A stretch of DNA of 25,044 nt from a virus, in IMG/VR virus record IMGVR_UViG_3300030099_002608, positions 1-25,044 of that record. One strand, given 5' to 3'. Shown one piece after another: positions 1-8,500 of this stretch; the stretch's first letter is position 1, and each line of letters begins with the position of its first letter. The position numbers and the translations under genes were made by a program. The notes under the pieces are model-generated. The model ran no database searches and was not told the origin of the DNA. It saw nothing but the letters and a program-made list of their open reading frames with translations.

Positions 1-1
1 A

Positions 2-19
2 ATCGCTGACGCCGACTGA
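2..19 (+). CDS. 3' end of an upstream gene (partial, hypothetical)
   Basis: The first bases read Ile-Ala-Asp-Ala-Asp-stop in frame 2, ending in a TGA whose last base is the first base of the ATG of the next gene (TGATG at 17-21). This tight overlap is the same style used through the window, so an upstream gene probably ends here. Only five codons are visible and no product can be inferred. Confidence 0.35.
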   Translation: MADAD

Positions 20-219
20 TGAAGCTGGCGATGGAACCCGTACTCAAGACACAGATGGAACTCGAAGCGCACGAGAAGGAGTGTGCTATCCGGTATGCTG
101 CTGTCCAAGAGAAACTCGACAGCTTGGACAAGCGCATGTGGCGGCTTGAGGCGATGATTATGGGGAGTACGGTCTTGGTCGTAGCTATGGTCGTCTCCGT
201 ATTTATGGGAATTAGGTAA
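19..219 (+). CDS. Small coiled-coil protein with C-terminal membrane anchor (XhlA-like, possible holin-type)
   Basis: The 66-aa protein has a charged amphipathic N-terminal half (residues 1-44, containing EAHEKECAIRY and LDSLDKRMWRLE) and one hydrophobic span at about 45-65 (MIMGSTVLVVAMVVSVFMGI). Helix followed by a C-terminal membrane anchor is the architecture of XhlA-type hemolysin/holin-accessory proteins, and similar small proteins are common in marine phages. The ATG at 19 overlaps a probable upstream stop; an in-frame ATG at 31 is an alternative start, and no strong SD decides between them. The next gene starts 2 bases after the stop, so it belongs to the virion operon. A lysis role is inference; it could also be a virion-associated membrane protein. 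Confidence 0.75.
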   Translation: MKLAMEPVLKTQMELEAHEKECAIRYAAVQEKLDSLDKRMWRLEAMIMGSTVLVVAMVVSVFMGIR

Positions 220-221
220 TA

Positions 222-1550
222 ATGGCTCAAATAGCACAAGAACAATCTGACGCACTAGCCCAGCTTGCTACCACACCTGCTGCATTGACAACCACCCCTA
301 TACTGCAGGGTGAAGGTCCGGGCGAAACCTTAGAAGCACCTTTGGCCGAAGGAGAGGGAACTACAGTCGATCCTACTCTGATGGATACGGCATCTATACC
401 TACCATACAGACCCCTACCGCAACTCCGGGTGCAGGACAAGTAGCAACCACAGCGACATCACTTTCCGGCCTTGAGGCTCGTACTTTTGCTGGGGCAACA
501 TCCCAGTTCAACATGAATAACTTGATTGATGTTGATGACGTATCAAGTCAAACCCTCTCTTCCGGTGCTTTAGCTGATGCTGCGACACAAGAATTATCAG
601 AAAAAGCTACTGTAAAGTATCAGCTATCAGAGTTGTTTTCCGGAATAGAAGAGGGCAAACCTCTCCCTGCGTGGGCATCTCCTGCAGTGCGCAAAGTCAC
701 TGCTGTCATGCAACAGAGAGGCTTGGGTGCATCCTCTATGGCCGCAGCAGCCATGACCCAAGCTGTCATGGAGTCAGGGGTGTCGATTGCATCCCAAGAT
801 GCTCAGATGTACGGGGCAATACAGCTTAAAAACCTCGACAATCAGCAGCAAGCTGCCCTGCAAAATGCGCTGCAAGTAGCGGCGATGGACAGACAAAACG
901 CTGACGCTAGAACTAAAGCAGCCATATCGAATGCACAAGCACTGCTGTCGATTGACTTGAAAGAGCTTGACGCACAGCAGCAGTCTAACTCACTGCGTTA
1001 CAGTGCAATCACACAGGCTGCACTGGCAGACTCTGCGGCAGAGAACGCCCGTGTGCAGTTGAATGCAAAGAATGAACTTCAAGTAGAAGAATTTTTTACT
1101 GAACTTGGCGTGCAAATTGACACTGCCAACATCAACAGGGATGTCGCTCTGCGCCAGTTCAATGCCAACCAAGCAAACGCCTACAAAGAATTCAACGCCA
1201 CAGTCAACGATCAACGAGAAAAATTCAACGCAAACATGAAGTTTGCAATCGATCAGTCAAACGCGCAGTGGCGAAGGACTATCAATACAGCGAACACTGC
1301 TACCCTCAATGAAGCAAATAGGATAAATGTTCAGAACACATTCAATGCTAGTCAGACGGCATTGAACCAGTTGTGGCAGCAGTACAGAGACAACGCTACG
1401 TTTAACTTTACAGCCTCTCAGAGTGAGTTGCAAAGAAAGCACGAGGCGGCACTCAAAGCTCTCGAAGTATCGGCTAACAAAGAAATGTATAGCGACCAGC
1501 AAAAGTCTGACATTGCAAAAACGATAATCAAAGTTATAGGAGCGTGGTAA
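222..1550 (+). CDS. Probable virion protein, alanine/glutamine/asparagine-rich helical
   Basis: The 442-aa protein has a low-complexity N-terminal third (residues 1-100, rich in Ala, Thr, Pro and Gly, probably flexible) and a long helical remainder rich in Ala, Gln and Asn. Residues 270-400 show a recurring Phe/Tyr-Asn-Ala pattern (RQFNANQANAYKEFNA, EKFNANMKFA, NTFNASQTALNQ) typical of extended helical bundles. There is no signal peptide, membrane span or catalytic motif. It heads a run of large plus-strand genes of particle type, so an internal (ejected) or tail-associated virion protein is likely, but this rests on position and composition. I do not recognise a named family. Confidence 0.75.
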   Translation: MAQIAQEQSDALAQLATTPAALTTTPILQGEGPGETLEAPLAEGEGTTVDPTLMDTASIPTIQTPTATPGAGQVATTATSLSGLEARTFAGATSQFNMNNLIDVDDVSSQTLSSGALADAATQELSEKATVKYQLSELFSGIEEGKPLPAWASPAVRKVTAVMQQRGLGASSMAAAAMTQAVMESGVSIASQDAQMYGAIQLKNLDNQQQAALQNALQVAAMDRQNADARTKAAISNAQALLSIDLKELDAQQQSNSLRYSAITQAALADSAAENARVQLNAKNELQVEEFFTELGVQIDTANINRDVALRQFNANQANAYKEFNATVNDQREKFNANMKFAIDQSNAQWRRTINTANTATLNEANRINVQNTFNASQTALNQLWQQYRDNATFNFTASQSELQRKHEAALKALEVSANKEMYSDQQKSDIAKTIIKVIGAW

Positions 1551-1551
1551 A

Positions 1552-1962
1552 ATGGCGTTCGGTTTAGGTGACGGTGTAGGTAATTTTTTTGATGTTGCGT
1601 TTAAGTTTATTCAAACAGGTGCGAAGGTTTTAGAAGAAGAAGAAGAAAAGGGATTTGTCCAGAAACGGGAAAAACTTAGGCTTGACTCCAACATACCCAT
1701 GCCTAGAGCGCAGCTTCGTGAGATGGACGCCCCTATCGGTATGAAACCTGCTACCATACAGGCCGCTGCACGTTTCTTTGCAAACAATCAGGCACGGGAC
1801 ACAAACATCAATTCTATCAAGGCAGAGAGATTTAAACCTTCTAGGAGCCGTAAGATTGCTCCCACGGGTACGACTATGAATGTATCCTACAACGCCTCTC
1901 CCTCAGTGGGTAGCGCCCGCACAGCGCGTGTAAATCGATCAACATTTCGTTCTAGGGTATAA
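1552..1962 (+). CDS. Hypothetical protein in virion gene block
   Basis: The 136-aa protein has a Gly/Phe-rich N-terminus (GLGDGVGNFFDVAFKF), an acidic patch (LEEEEEKG at about 27-34) and a basic, Ser/Arg-rich C-terminal half ending RSTFRSRV. The ATG follows the upstream stop by one base, with AGGAG about 10 bases upstream as a usable SD. Charge is strongly polarised, acidic then basic, which would suit a protein contacting both DNA or acidic partners and other virion proteins. No family recognised. Its place between larger virion-type genes suggests a minor structural or assembly protein. Confidence 0.7.
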   Translation: MAFGLGDGVGNFFDVAFKFIQTGAKVLEEEEEKGFVQKREKLRLDSNIPMPRAQLREMDAPIGMKPATIQAAARFFANNQARDTNINSIKAERFKPSRSRKIAPTGTTMNVSYNASPSVGSARTARVNRSTFRSRV

Positions 1963-1964
1963 AT

Positions 1965-2597
1965 ATGTTTCAGGGTGCTGATAAGACCGAATTCAGGAGA
2001 GGCAACTTGGAGTCTCGCGACAGGTTTGCTGCCGCTCCTCCGGGCATATCCTTGACAACTGACAACGAGAAGTGGCCGTGGGGTAACCCGCCACAGGAAG
2101 TTGATGTCGATGTGATCCTAGAACAAGCTACGGGTCGCATTGAAGACGACGATATATTCCGGGATGAACTTTTCAAGATACTGGCAGCAGGCATAAGTGT
2201 CGAACACATCGTAGAGGCGTGGGTTATCGACGGTTTTGAAGAGGGCAAATTTTCCCTTGATGCTGGACTCTTAGCAAAGGCACCTCTCGCTATGTACATT
2301 GCTTACATTGCAGAAGAAAACGATGTTCCGTATCGTATGTTTGAGCGCGAGGATATCAACGAGGATCGTCGCATGGACAACAGGGATTACCTGAATGTCA
2401 TGAAGACGAACAATCCGAACATGTTTGCAGTTCTGAAAGAAAACATGAACAAGCTGGTTCGAACCGGACTAGATGCGCTGGACGAGGTGCAAAACAGTCC
2501 GCCACAACAGCAGCCTCAACAGCAGGAACGAGGCGGTTTTATGACACAAGAAGCGCCACCTGAAGAGGTGCAAGAAGAAGAAGGAGGAGATTCATAA
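1965..2597 (+). CDS. Conserved phage virion-associated protein (hypothetical)
   Basis: The 210-aa protein begins with a segment containing APPGISLTTDNEKWPWGNPP (about residues 24-43). I have seen similar PPG-SLT-x-WPWxxPP segments in small conserved structural-block proteins of marine cyanophages and pelagiphages. A helical middle part (about 50-165) is followed by a Gln/Pro-rich and then Glu-rich disordered tail (PPQQQPQQQE, then EEVQEEEGGDS). The stop TAA overlaps the ATG of the next gene (TAATG). Exact role unknown; family resemblance is from memory and has not been searched. Confidence 0.72.
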   Translation: MFQGADKTEFRRGNLESRDRFAAAPPGISLTTDNEKWPWGNPPQEVDVDVILEQATGRIEDDDIFRDELFKILAAGISVEHIVEAWVIDGFEEGKFSLDAGLLAKAPLAMYIAYIAEENDVPYRMFEREDINEDRRMDNRDYLNVMKTNNPNMFAVLKENMNKLVRTGLDALDEVQNSPPQQQPQQQERGGFMTQEAPPEEVQEEEGGDS

Positions 2598-5500
2598 TGG
2601 ACCCTATTACTTATGGCGTCGTTATGGGCTTGGGTGAGTCTTTTCTTGCGGGTAAAAAGGCGCTATCAGAAGCTGCAAAAGAAAAGGCAGAGAAAGAGGC
2701 AGAAGTCAGACAGAATAGTCTGGATACGTTTGTCACGTTCTATACTAGCAAGGACAACAGACGAGTTGCTCAAAATCAGCTTGAAACGCGAAGTCCTGTA
2801 TTCTTAGGTCTTTTAAATCAACTTCCCGCCCACAGTCAAGCCGCCATAATCGGAAATGCTCTCGGTGATCTCAGTCTCACCGATACAGAATCCCAGTATC
2901 TCACTGCCATAAACGGAACTAATGGCACAGAAATTGCACGCAGTCTTGTTGTGGACATGAATGTTCAAAATAGTTTAATGAAAAGTCCTACAGGCAAGGG
3001 GGTGTGGAGCTTAATTACATCTAAAGCTGCAGGCGGTCTTTCTGTGGCAGAGCGAGACTTGTTTAATTCTCTTCCAGAGGATGAACAACAACGGTATGAT
3101 CAAGCGCAAACGCTTCTTGTCAACTATCCCAGAGACAGTGTCTTCGGCTCTATTCTTGCTCAGATACGAGAGCCTGTAAGCAGCGGATACGTGCCGCTTG
3201 ACACAGAGTTTTTCAACAGCATCAAGAGTCTGCTTCCTAGTCAAAGCGGTAAAGATGACGACGAGACACCAGTTCTTGCTCAAGGAACTTTAAAGGCTCT
3301 GGGAGCAGCGAGAAAAAGAATTCTTCCGTACGTAGAAGCCCCCATAATTACCACACCAGAGGACCCGGAAGGAAGCCCCGATCCTAACTTTGTGCCCGAT
3401 CAGAGGGCATTCAAGGACCTTCTTGCCATTGATATTCTACTAGGACAATACGGCACGTCAAACGGACTTGATGCAGATGCGGATGCAGAAACCATATCTG
3501 AACGTCTGCAAAGGATCGTAGACTCACTCCCGTCCAGTGAAATAGCAGATAAAAGCGCTAGAAGAAATTTTGCGCAAATGTCTCTAATTAGTCTTATGGG
3601 AGCGGCCTCAACGGACGAGGGAGGTCTTCCCACAGAAGCTCAAAAGCAATTCAGGAAGATGCTAGAGCTTACCGAAGAAAACGGTGCCGGAACTCCCGGT
3701 GCGTTCAGCGCGGAAGACTTAGATAATTTCAACGTAATTACTTCGATTTCTGAGATGGCAAACGAGATCGATAAAAATCGCAGTATATATGGTGGGGGTC
3801 TGGCTGTCGATACGAAAAAGTCAAGGCAAGAGGACCCCGCAGGCTGGTTGTTTGCGATAGATGCCGCGATAAAAAAGGGTCAATTCACGGACATGACTGG
3901 CGATGAACAGCAAGAGTTTATAAGCCACTTGACAGAGGCGTTAATTACAGATGCTGACCAGCGAAGAAATATGAAAAATGAAGCAGGTGAGTCCACTCCT
4001 GCTCCCGGCCGTGCCTACAGACAAATTTTCAAAAACATATACAAAGCTATTCCTACAGAAATGGACACCATCCTAAATAACATGGGGTTCACAGCGGTAA
4101 ACGAAACTGCCTCAGGGGCACCTAATGTACCGGCAGCGCAAGTTACTGCCATAGGCACGCCTCTTCCAGAAACACAGCTTCTGCTTGAAACTGGTCAGGT
4201 CATCAACATCAATGAACACGCCGTCAAGTTTGCAAACAGCATGGGTATGACAACTCACGCCATGTTCAAGACTGATCTACACTTCGGACTTTTGGACTTC
4301 GGATCATCAGACCCTGCACGCTTGTATAAAGCGGCAAACAGTGTCAAAAATTCAGGGATTTTTGCAAACAGAAGGGATCAAGCACTATCACAAGACTCTG
4401 CTGTAAAACTCGCTCAAATATTTGCAGCACAGGGCATAACGGATATGGCGGATCAGATTCGAGTTGTATCCACTGTCATGAGCAGCGACATTCCGCAAAA
4501 GTTTCAACCGGCTAAATATGACTATGCTATGTCAGAACAGAACTTCAATGCGTTCATGATGCAGGCTACAGGCGGACAGATCAATCTCAAGGACATCTCA
4601 AAGTTAAGAACGAACACGAACGACTTTTTAAATGTTGCTACGGAAGTCAGAGGATACTTGGAGAATCTTGGTGAAGGTTCCAGATTTACTGATAATCTCT
4701 CTGCATTCATTCTAAATATAGGTGGCGTAAAAGGAAACCTTGTGTCTCAAGCATTTCAGGGTGGATCAAACTTGCTTCAAGAATTGGGCATTTTCAAAGA
4801 AGCGGATATTCGTGCTGCAGACGGATTCACGGCAGCAGAACAGGCTAGAATGGTGCAGGACGTAGCGGATGAATTCTTTAAGAGTGAATTCCTAGAAAAC
4901 AATGCATTGCTCAAGCAGGCGCTTGTCACGCTAGCATACAACTATGCAAAGACTATGGACCCGTCTGGACGCATCTCCGAACGAGACTTTCAGGCTGCTC
5001 TAGATGCGGTTGCTGCGGGTGATCTAGACGTTCGTGAGACTCAAATTGCAGTTGTTGAAAACCTCATCTCTAAGGCACGAGAAAACTTAGGGTTCTTTGA
5101 CGGCGTCTTTGCTGTGGGTGTAGAGAGTGCAGCAGGCGGTCAAACGTATCGTCCTACCACTGCTACGATACAGAAGGCTCGTTCCATGCGGTACTATCGC
5201 CAGATACAACAGAATACGATGGGCATCGAAAAGGTTACGATGTACACTCAAGATGTTGCAAACTTTGGCACTGGCATCGGTGGTGCATTCCCCAGTAAAA
5301 AAATGAAAGACAAGTACACATTCTTACCTGCCACAGGTCTAGGCACACAAGCCGTGCAGGACAGGATATTTAGGGTTCAGTTGAAGAAGAGGGACGGTAC
5401 ATCCGGTGACTTTATACCCGGTGTTCCTCTCTACATAGACGGCAACGGCGTCATACTCACGCAGGCTCGAATGCAACCATATCTCATGGGAGCCACATAA
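2597..5500 (+). CDS. Large virion protein (967 aa), probable internal/ejection protein
   Basis: The 967-aa protein is mostly soluble and helical with mixed charge; the N-terminal 40 residues contain a charged helix (KKALSEAAKEKAEKEAEVRQ). There are no signal peptide, clear membrane spans or recognisable catalytic motif by eye. It starts at an ATG overlapping the previous TAA and is followed with no gap by an even larger gene. In T7-like and related marine podoviruses, pairs of very long proteins after the tail genes are usually internal core/ejection proteins that travel into the host with the DNA. That assignment is inference from size, order and composition. Confidence 0.75.
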   Translation: MDPITYGVVMGLGESFLAGKKALSEAAKEKAEKEAEVRQNSLDTFVTFYTSKDNRRVAQNQLETRSPVFLGLLNQLPAHSQAAIIGNALGDLSLTDTESQYLTAINGTNGTEIARSLVVDMNVQNSLMKSPTGKGVWSLITSKAAGGLSVAERDLFNSLPEDEQQRYDQAQTLLVNYPRDSVFGSILAQIREPVSSGYVPLDTEFFNSIKSLLPSQSGKDDDETPVLAQGTLKALGAARKRILPYVEAPIITTPEDPEGSPDPNFVPDQRAFKDLLAIDILLGQYGTSNGLDADADAETISERLQRIVDSLPSSEIADKSARRNFAQMSLISLMGAASTDEGGLPTEAQKQFRKMLELTEENGAGTPGAFSAEDLDNFNVITSISEMANEIDKNRSIYGGGLAVDTKKSRQEDPAGWLFAIDAAIKKGQFTDMTGDEQQEFISHLTEALITDADQRRNMKNEAGESTPAPGRAYRQIFKNIYKAIPTEMDTILNNMGFTAVNETASGAPNVPAAQVTAIGTPLPETQLLLETGQVININEHAVKFANSMGMTTHAMFKTDLHFGLLDFGSSDPARLYKAANSVKNSGIFANRRDQALSQDSAVKLAQIFAAQGITDMADQIRVVSTVMSSDIPQKFQPAKYDYAMSEQNFNAFMMQATGGQINLKDISKLRTNTNDFLNVATEVRGYLENLGEGSRFTDNLSAFILNIGGVKGNLVSQAFQGGSNLLQELGIFKEADIRAADGFTAAEQARMVQDVADEFFKSEFLENNALLKQALVTLAYNYAKTMDPSGRISERDFQAALDAVAAGDLDVRETQIAVVENLISKARENLGFFDGVFAVGVESAAGGQTYRPTTATIQKARSMRYYRQIQQNTMGIEKVTMYTQDVANFGTGIGGAFPSKKMKDKYTFLPATGLGTQAVQDRIFRVQLKKRDGTSGDFIPGVPLYIDGNGVILTQARMQPYLMGAT

Positions 5501-8500
5501 ATGACAGATTTTAGTCTAGACTCCTTGATACCTACATACGAGCAGTTTATTGCCGATAAAGGACCAGAGATAGAGGCAGTAACAACTGAAGCATCTGCCG
5601 ACATCATGAACGATTCCTTCGAGCAGGCGCTGTCAGGCGAACTCGACATGAACCTTATGTTCTCCGGAGAGAATAACACTCCTTTGCCGGTGATAGATAA
5701 CACTCTGTACGCTTCAGTCAAAGAGGCAAAGAAGGCAGAGGATGATGGAACCGCCTCTCCGGAACAAGTCGCTTTGCTGCAACAGACGAGGGACCCTAAC
5801 GGAGAAGTGCGTCAAAACTTTAACACGTACTACACCTTCAGCGACATGCCGCTGGAACCGATCATCACGGGCGGTAACTACCCTATCGATCCGAGAGATG
5901 GTCAAATGATCCCCGGACCAAGTCTGCCCTCGCCTATCGATATACCTGTGCTTTCCGGAATGAAGGAATTCATCACTGGTGCGCGAGCATTCAGCCCTAC
6001 ATATGCTGCGGCTGAAACTAAGGCAGAAGATGGAAGGGTTCTTGTAGAGTGGATGGCTACACGACGCGATGCGCCCTCATCCCCCGTCATTCGTGATGTT
6101 CTCACGCAAGCCCTGAAAACCGACATGGTCGATCTCGTAGGGGAAGGTATATACAACATTGCCAACAGCATAGAAGCGGGAGTAAGGTACCATCTTCCTA
6201 ATTTTACTAGACAATCTATAGACTGGGCAACAGGCTTAGTAAATATTGACACAGATTTTGCACGTAATGAAGACGAATTAAGGCAGGACCTAGAGACTTT
6301 TAGGAACAGTGCAATTTTTGGGGACCGGCAACAATTTGTAAATAATATCATCCGAGATCAACTCCGGTTACGTCTAGGTGAAGAAGAGTTTAATCGTCTG
6401 GGATTCAATGAAAAAGTAACTATCGATGGCGTAGAGAGGTTCAAGAAAAACTTTGTATCAGCCGAGTTTGCAGACGGACTCCTAGAGGCTGTATTTGATA
6501 GTAAGAGTTTGCCTGAAAAAGTAGGCAAATTAGTTGTAGAAGGTTACGGTGTTTACAACCTCGTTGCACGCCCCGTAACATTCATAAACAATTCTCAACG
6601 AGCGATTCGACGGAATATCATAAGACGAAAAGGTGAACCCGTTCCATTCACTCTTGAGTCCACAGTCACGGCTACGGCTATGGCTGAAACGATGTCAGCG
6701 GCGCGAGGAGTGCCCGTACAGCAGATAGCTAAAGAACTCGCTCTTGAAAACACAACTGCAAAGTGGTGGCACAGGTGGCGGGCAAACTCCATAGCACAGG
6801 CCATAGGTGACAAAGCTGCGTATAAAACTATCAGCAGCAGTCTGGCGGAAAACTCTGCCAAGATCGATGACTTAAAACTGCAACTCAAGCAGGCCAAGAT
6901 GGAGAAAAATTCGGCCAAGATTGCAACTATAAGTAACGAGTTGAGCAGGCAGCGTGCCCTCAGTAACTGGGGCACTATACGTAGGCTTGCTCCCGGACTT
7001 CGCAGGTATGGCATCCATCCTACATTCGACGTAACTATGGGCCTAGCCATGATTACAGGGCGTAACATGGCAGAGGGGCCAATAGGAGAATTTTACGGTG
7101 CCGTCACATTCATGGGCTTATATGGAGCTAAATCTTTTTTTCAGTACAAAGTTCCTCTCGTTGGTAACTTTGCCGACAACATGGCTTTTAAGACGCGGGC
7201 AAATACAGAAAAACTTGTCAGCAGTGCATTTGCTCTCACGGGCGCAGCAAAACGAGGCTTTGCAGAGGGGTGGCTAATCAATCCTAACTTAAAGACTGTT
7301 CTCTTTGCTGACGACGCTGCTAAAAGCAGGATGACATCCACAGAACTGAAAGCTATGCGTGACATGGCAGAGGGCTTCATGGGGATGCCTGTCGCAGAGC
7401 GTCAGGTCATAGTAGACTCTCTAGACCAGTCATTTCAAGACATAGATACAGTTATAGGTCCTATCAGCGAGTATCTTGAACCAAATCAAGTCGCAAAACT
7501 ACGACAGACTCTCTCCATGTCTATGGCACAAGCTAGCGGAGCCAGCACCTTCTTTGCAATAGCTAGGGCAATGGACCTTCAAACGTCGGGACTAACAGCA
7601 AAAGATATACAGACGGTAAACAGCAAGCTCAAGAATAAAATATCGCAACAAGTTGATGGCGAAAGACAGGTTGCTGCACTGGGAGCTATCGTGGAATCTC
7701 TGGATACTCAGATTATGGAGATATCCGAAACGATTTCTCGTACGACGGATGCTCCACCAGAAGTGGTTCGCGCGAGACAGGAAGCGTTAGATCGTTTGAA
7801 AATACTGGCGGGATCATTCGAGGGAAGCTACGACTTTGCTGTAAAAGAACTGAATGACATGATTGCAGATGACTTGCAACAGTCGCGACAAATCATAGAA
7901 GAACTTAAAAATCCAGTAAATGTTTTTGATAGAGATGCAGCGCTCCTGTCGGGGCAGGTAGATACTCTCATAGAAATTCAGAACAGGTTTGACAATCGTT
8001 ACCGACAGAACACCGCTAACAAGGGTGGCTTCGTAGAAGTTGCTAGTCCGAATGATCCTAATAACGTATCCATGTTGCGTCTCGGTGATGACGGCAGCAG
8101 TCGTGTCGCAGCAGAAGCGGGGCTACGACAGCAAACGGATGTTGTCAAAGAGAGTATCGTAAAGCTTCAGACCGCAATTATCACAACCGTTGAACGATCT
8201 AGACTGCCAAGCGATTCCGCAGACATTAGGCTTGCAGCAAGCGCAACCATATCAGACCTGCACAAGCTTACGAATCTAAGTGGCAAGCAGTTAGTAGATG
8301 ACTTCTACGCTAAGATACCTGAAGTTAAAAATATTGAACTCGACGTTATGGGAAGCAACCTGCTTCGTTTCTTCGAAGAATTCAAGACATCTGCAGACGA
8401 CAGCATAACGCGACAACTTGATCCACGCACCTTCGACGCTCTAGGTGGTCGTATGGGTGTGAACATGATTGAATCCCTAGACGGTGCAGCGGGAAGAGGT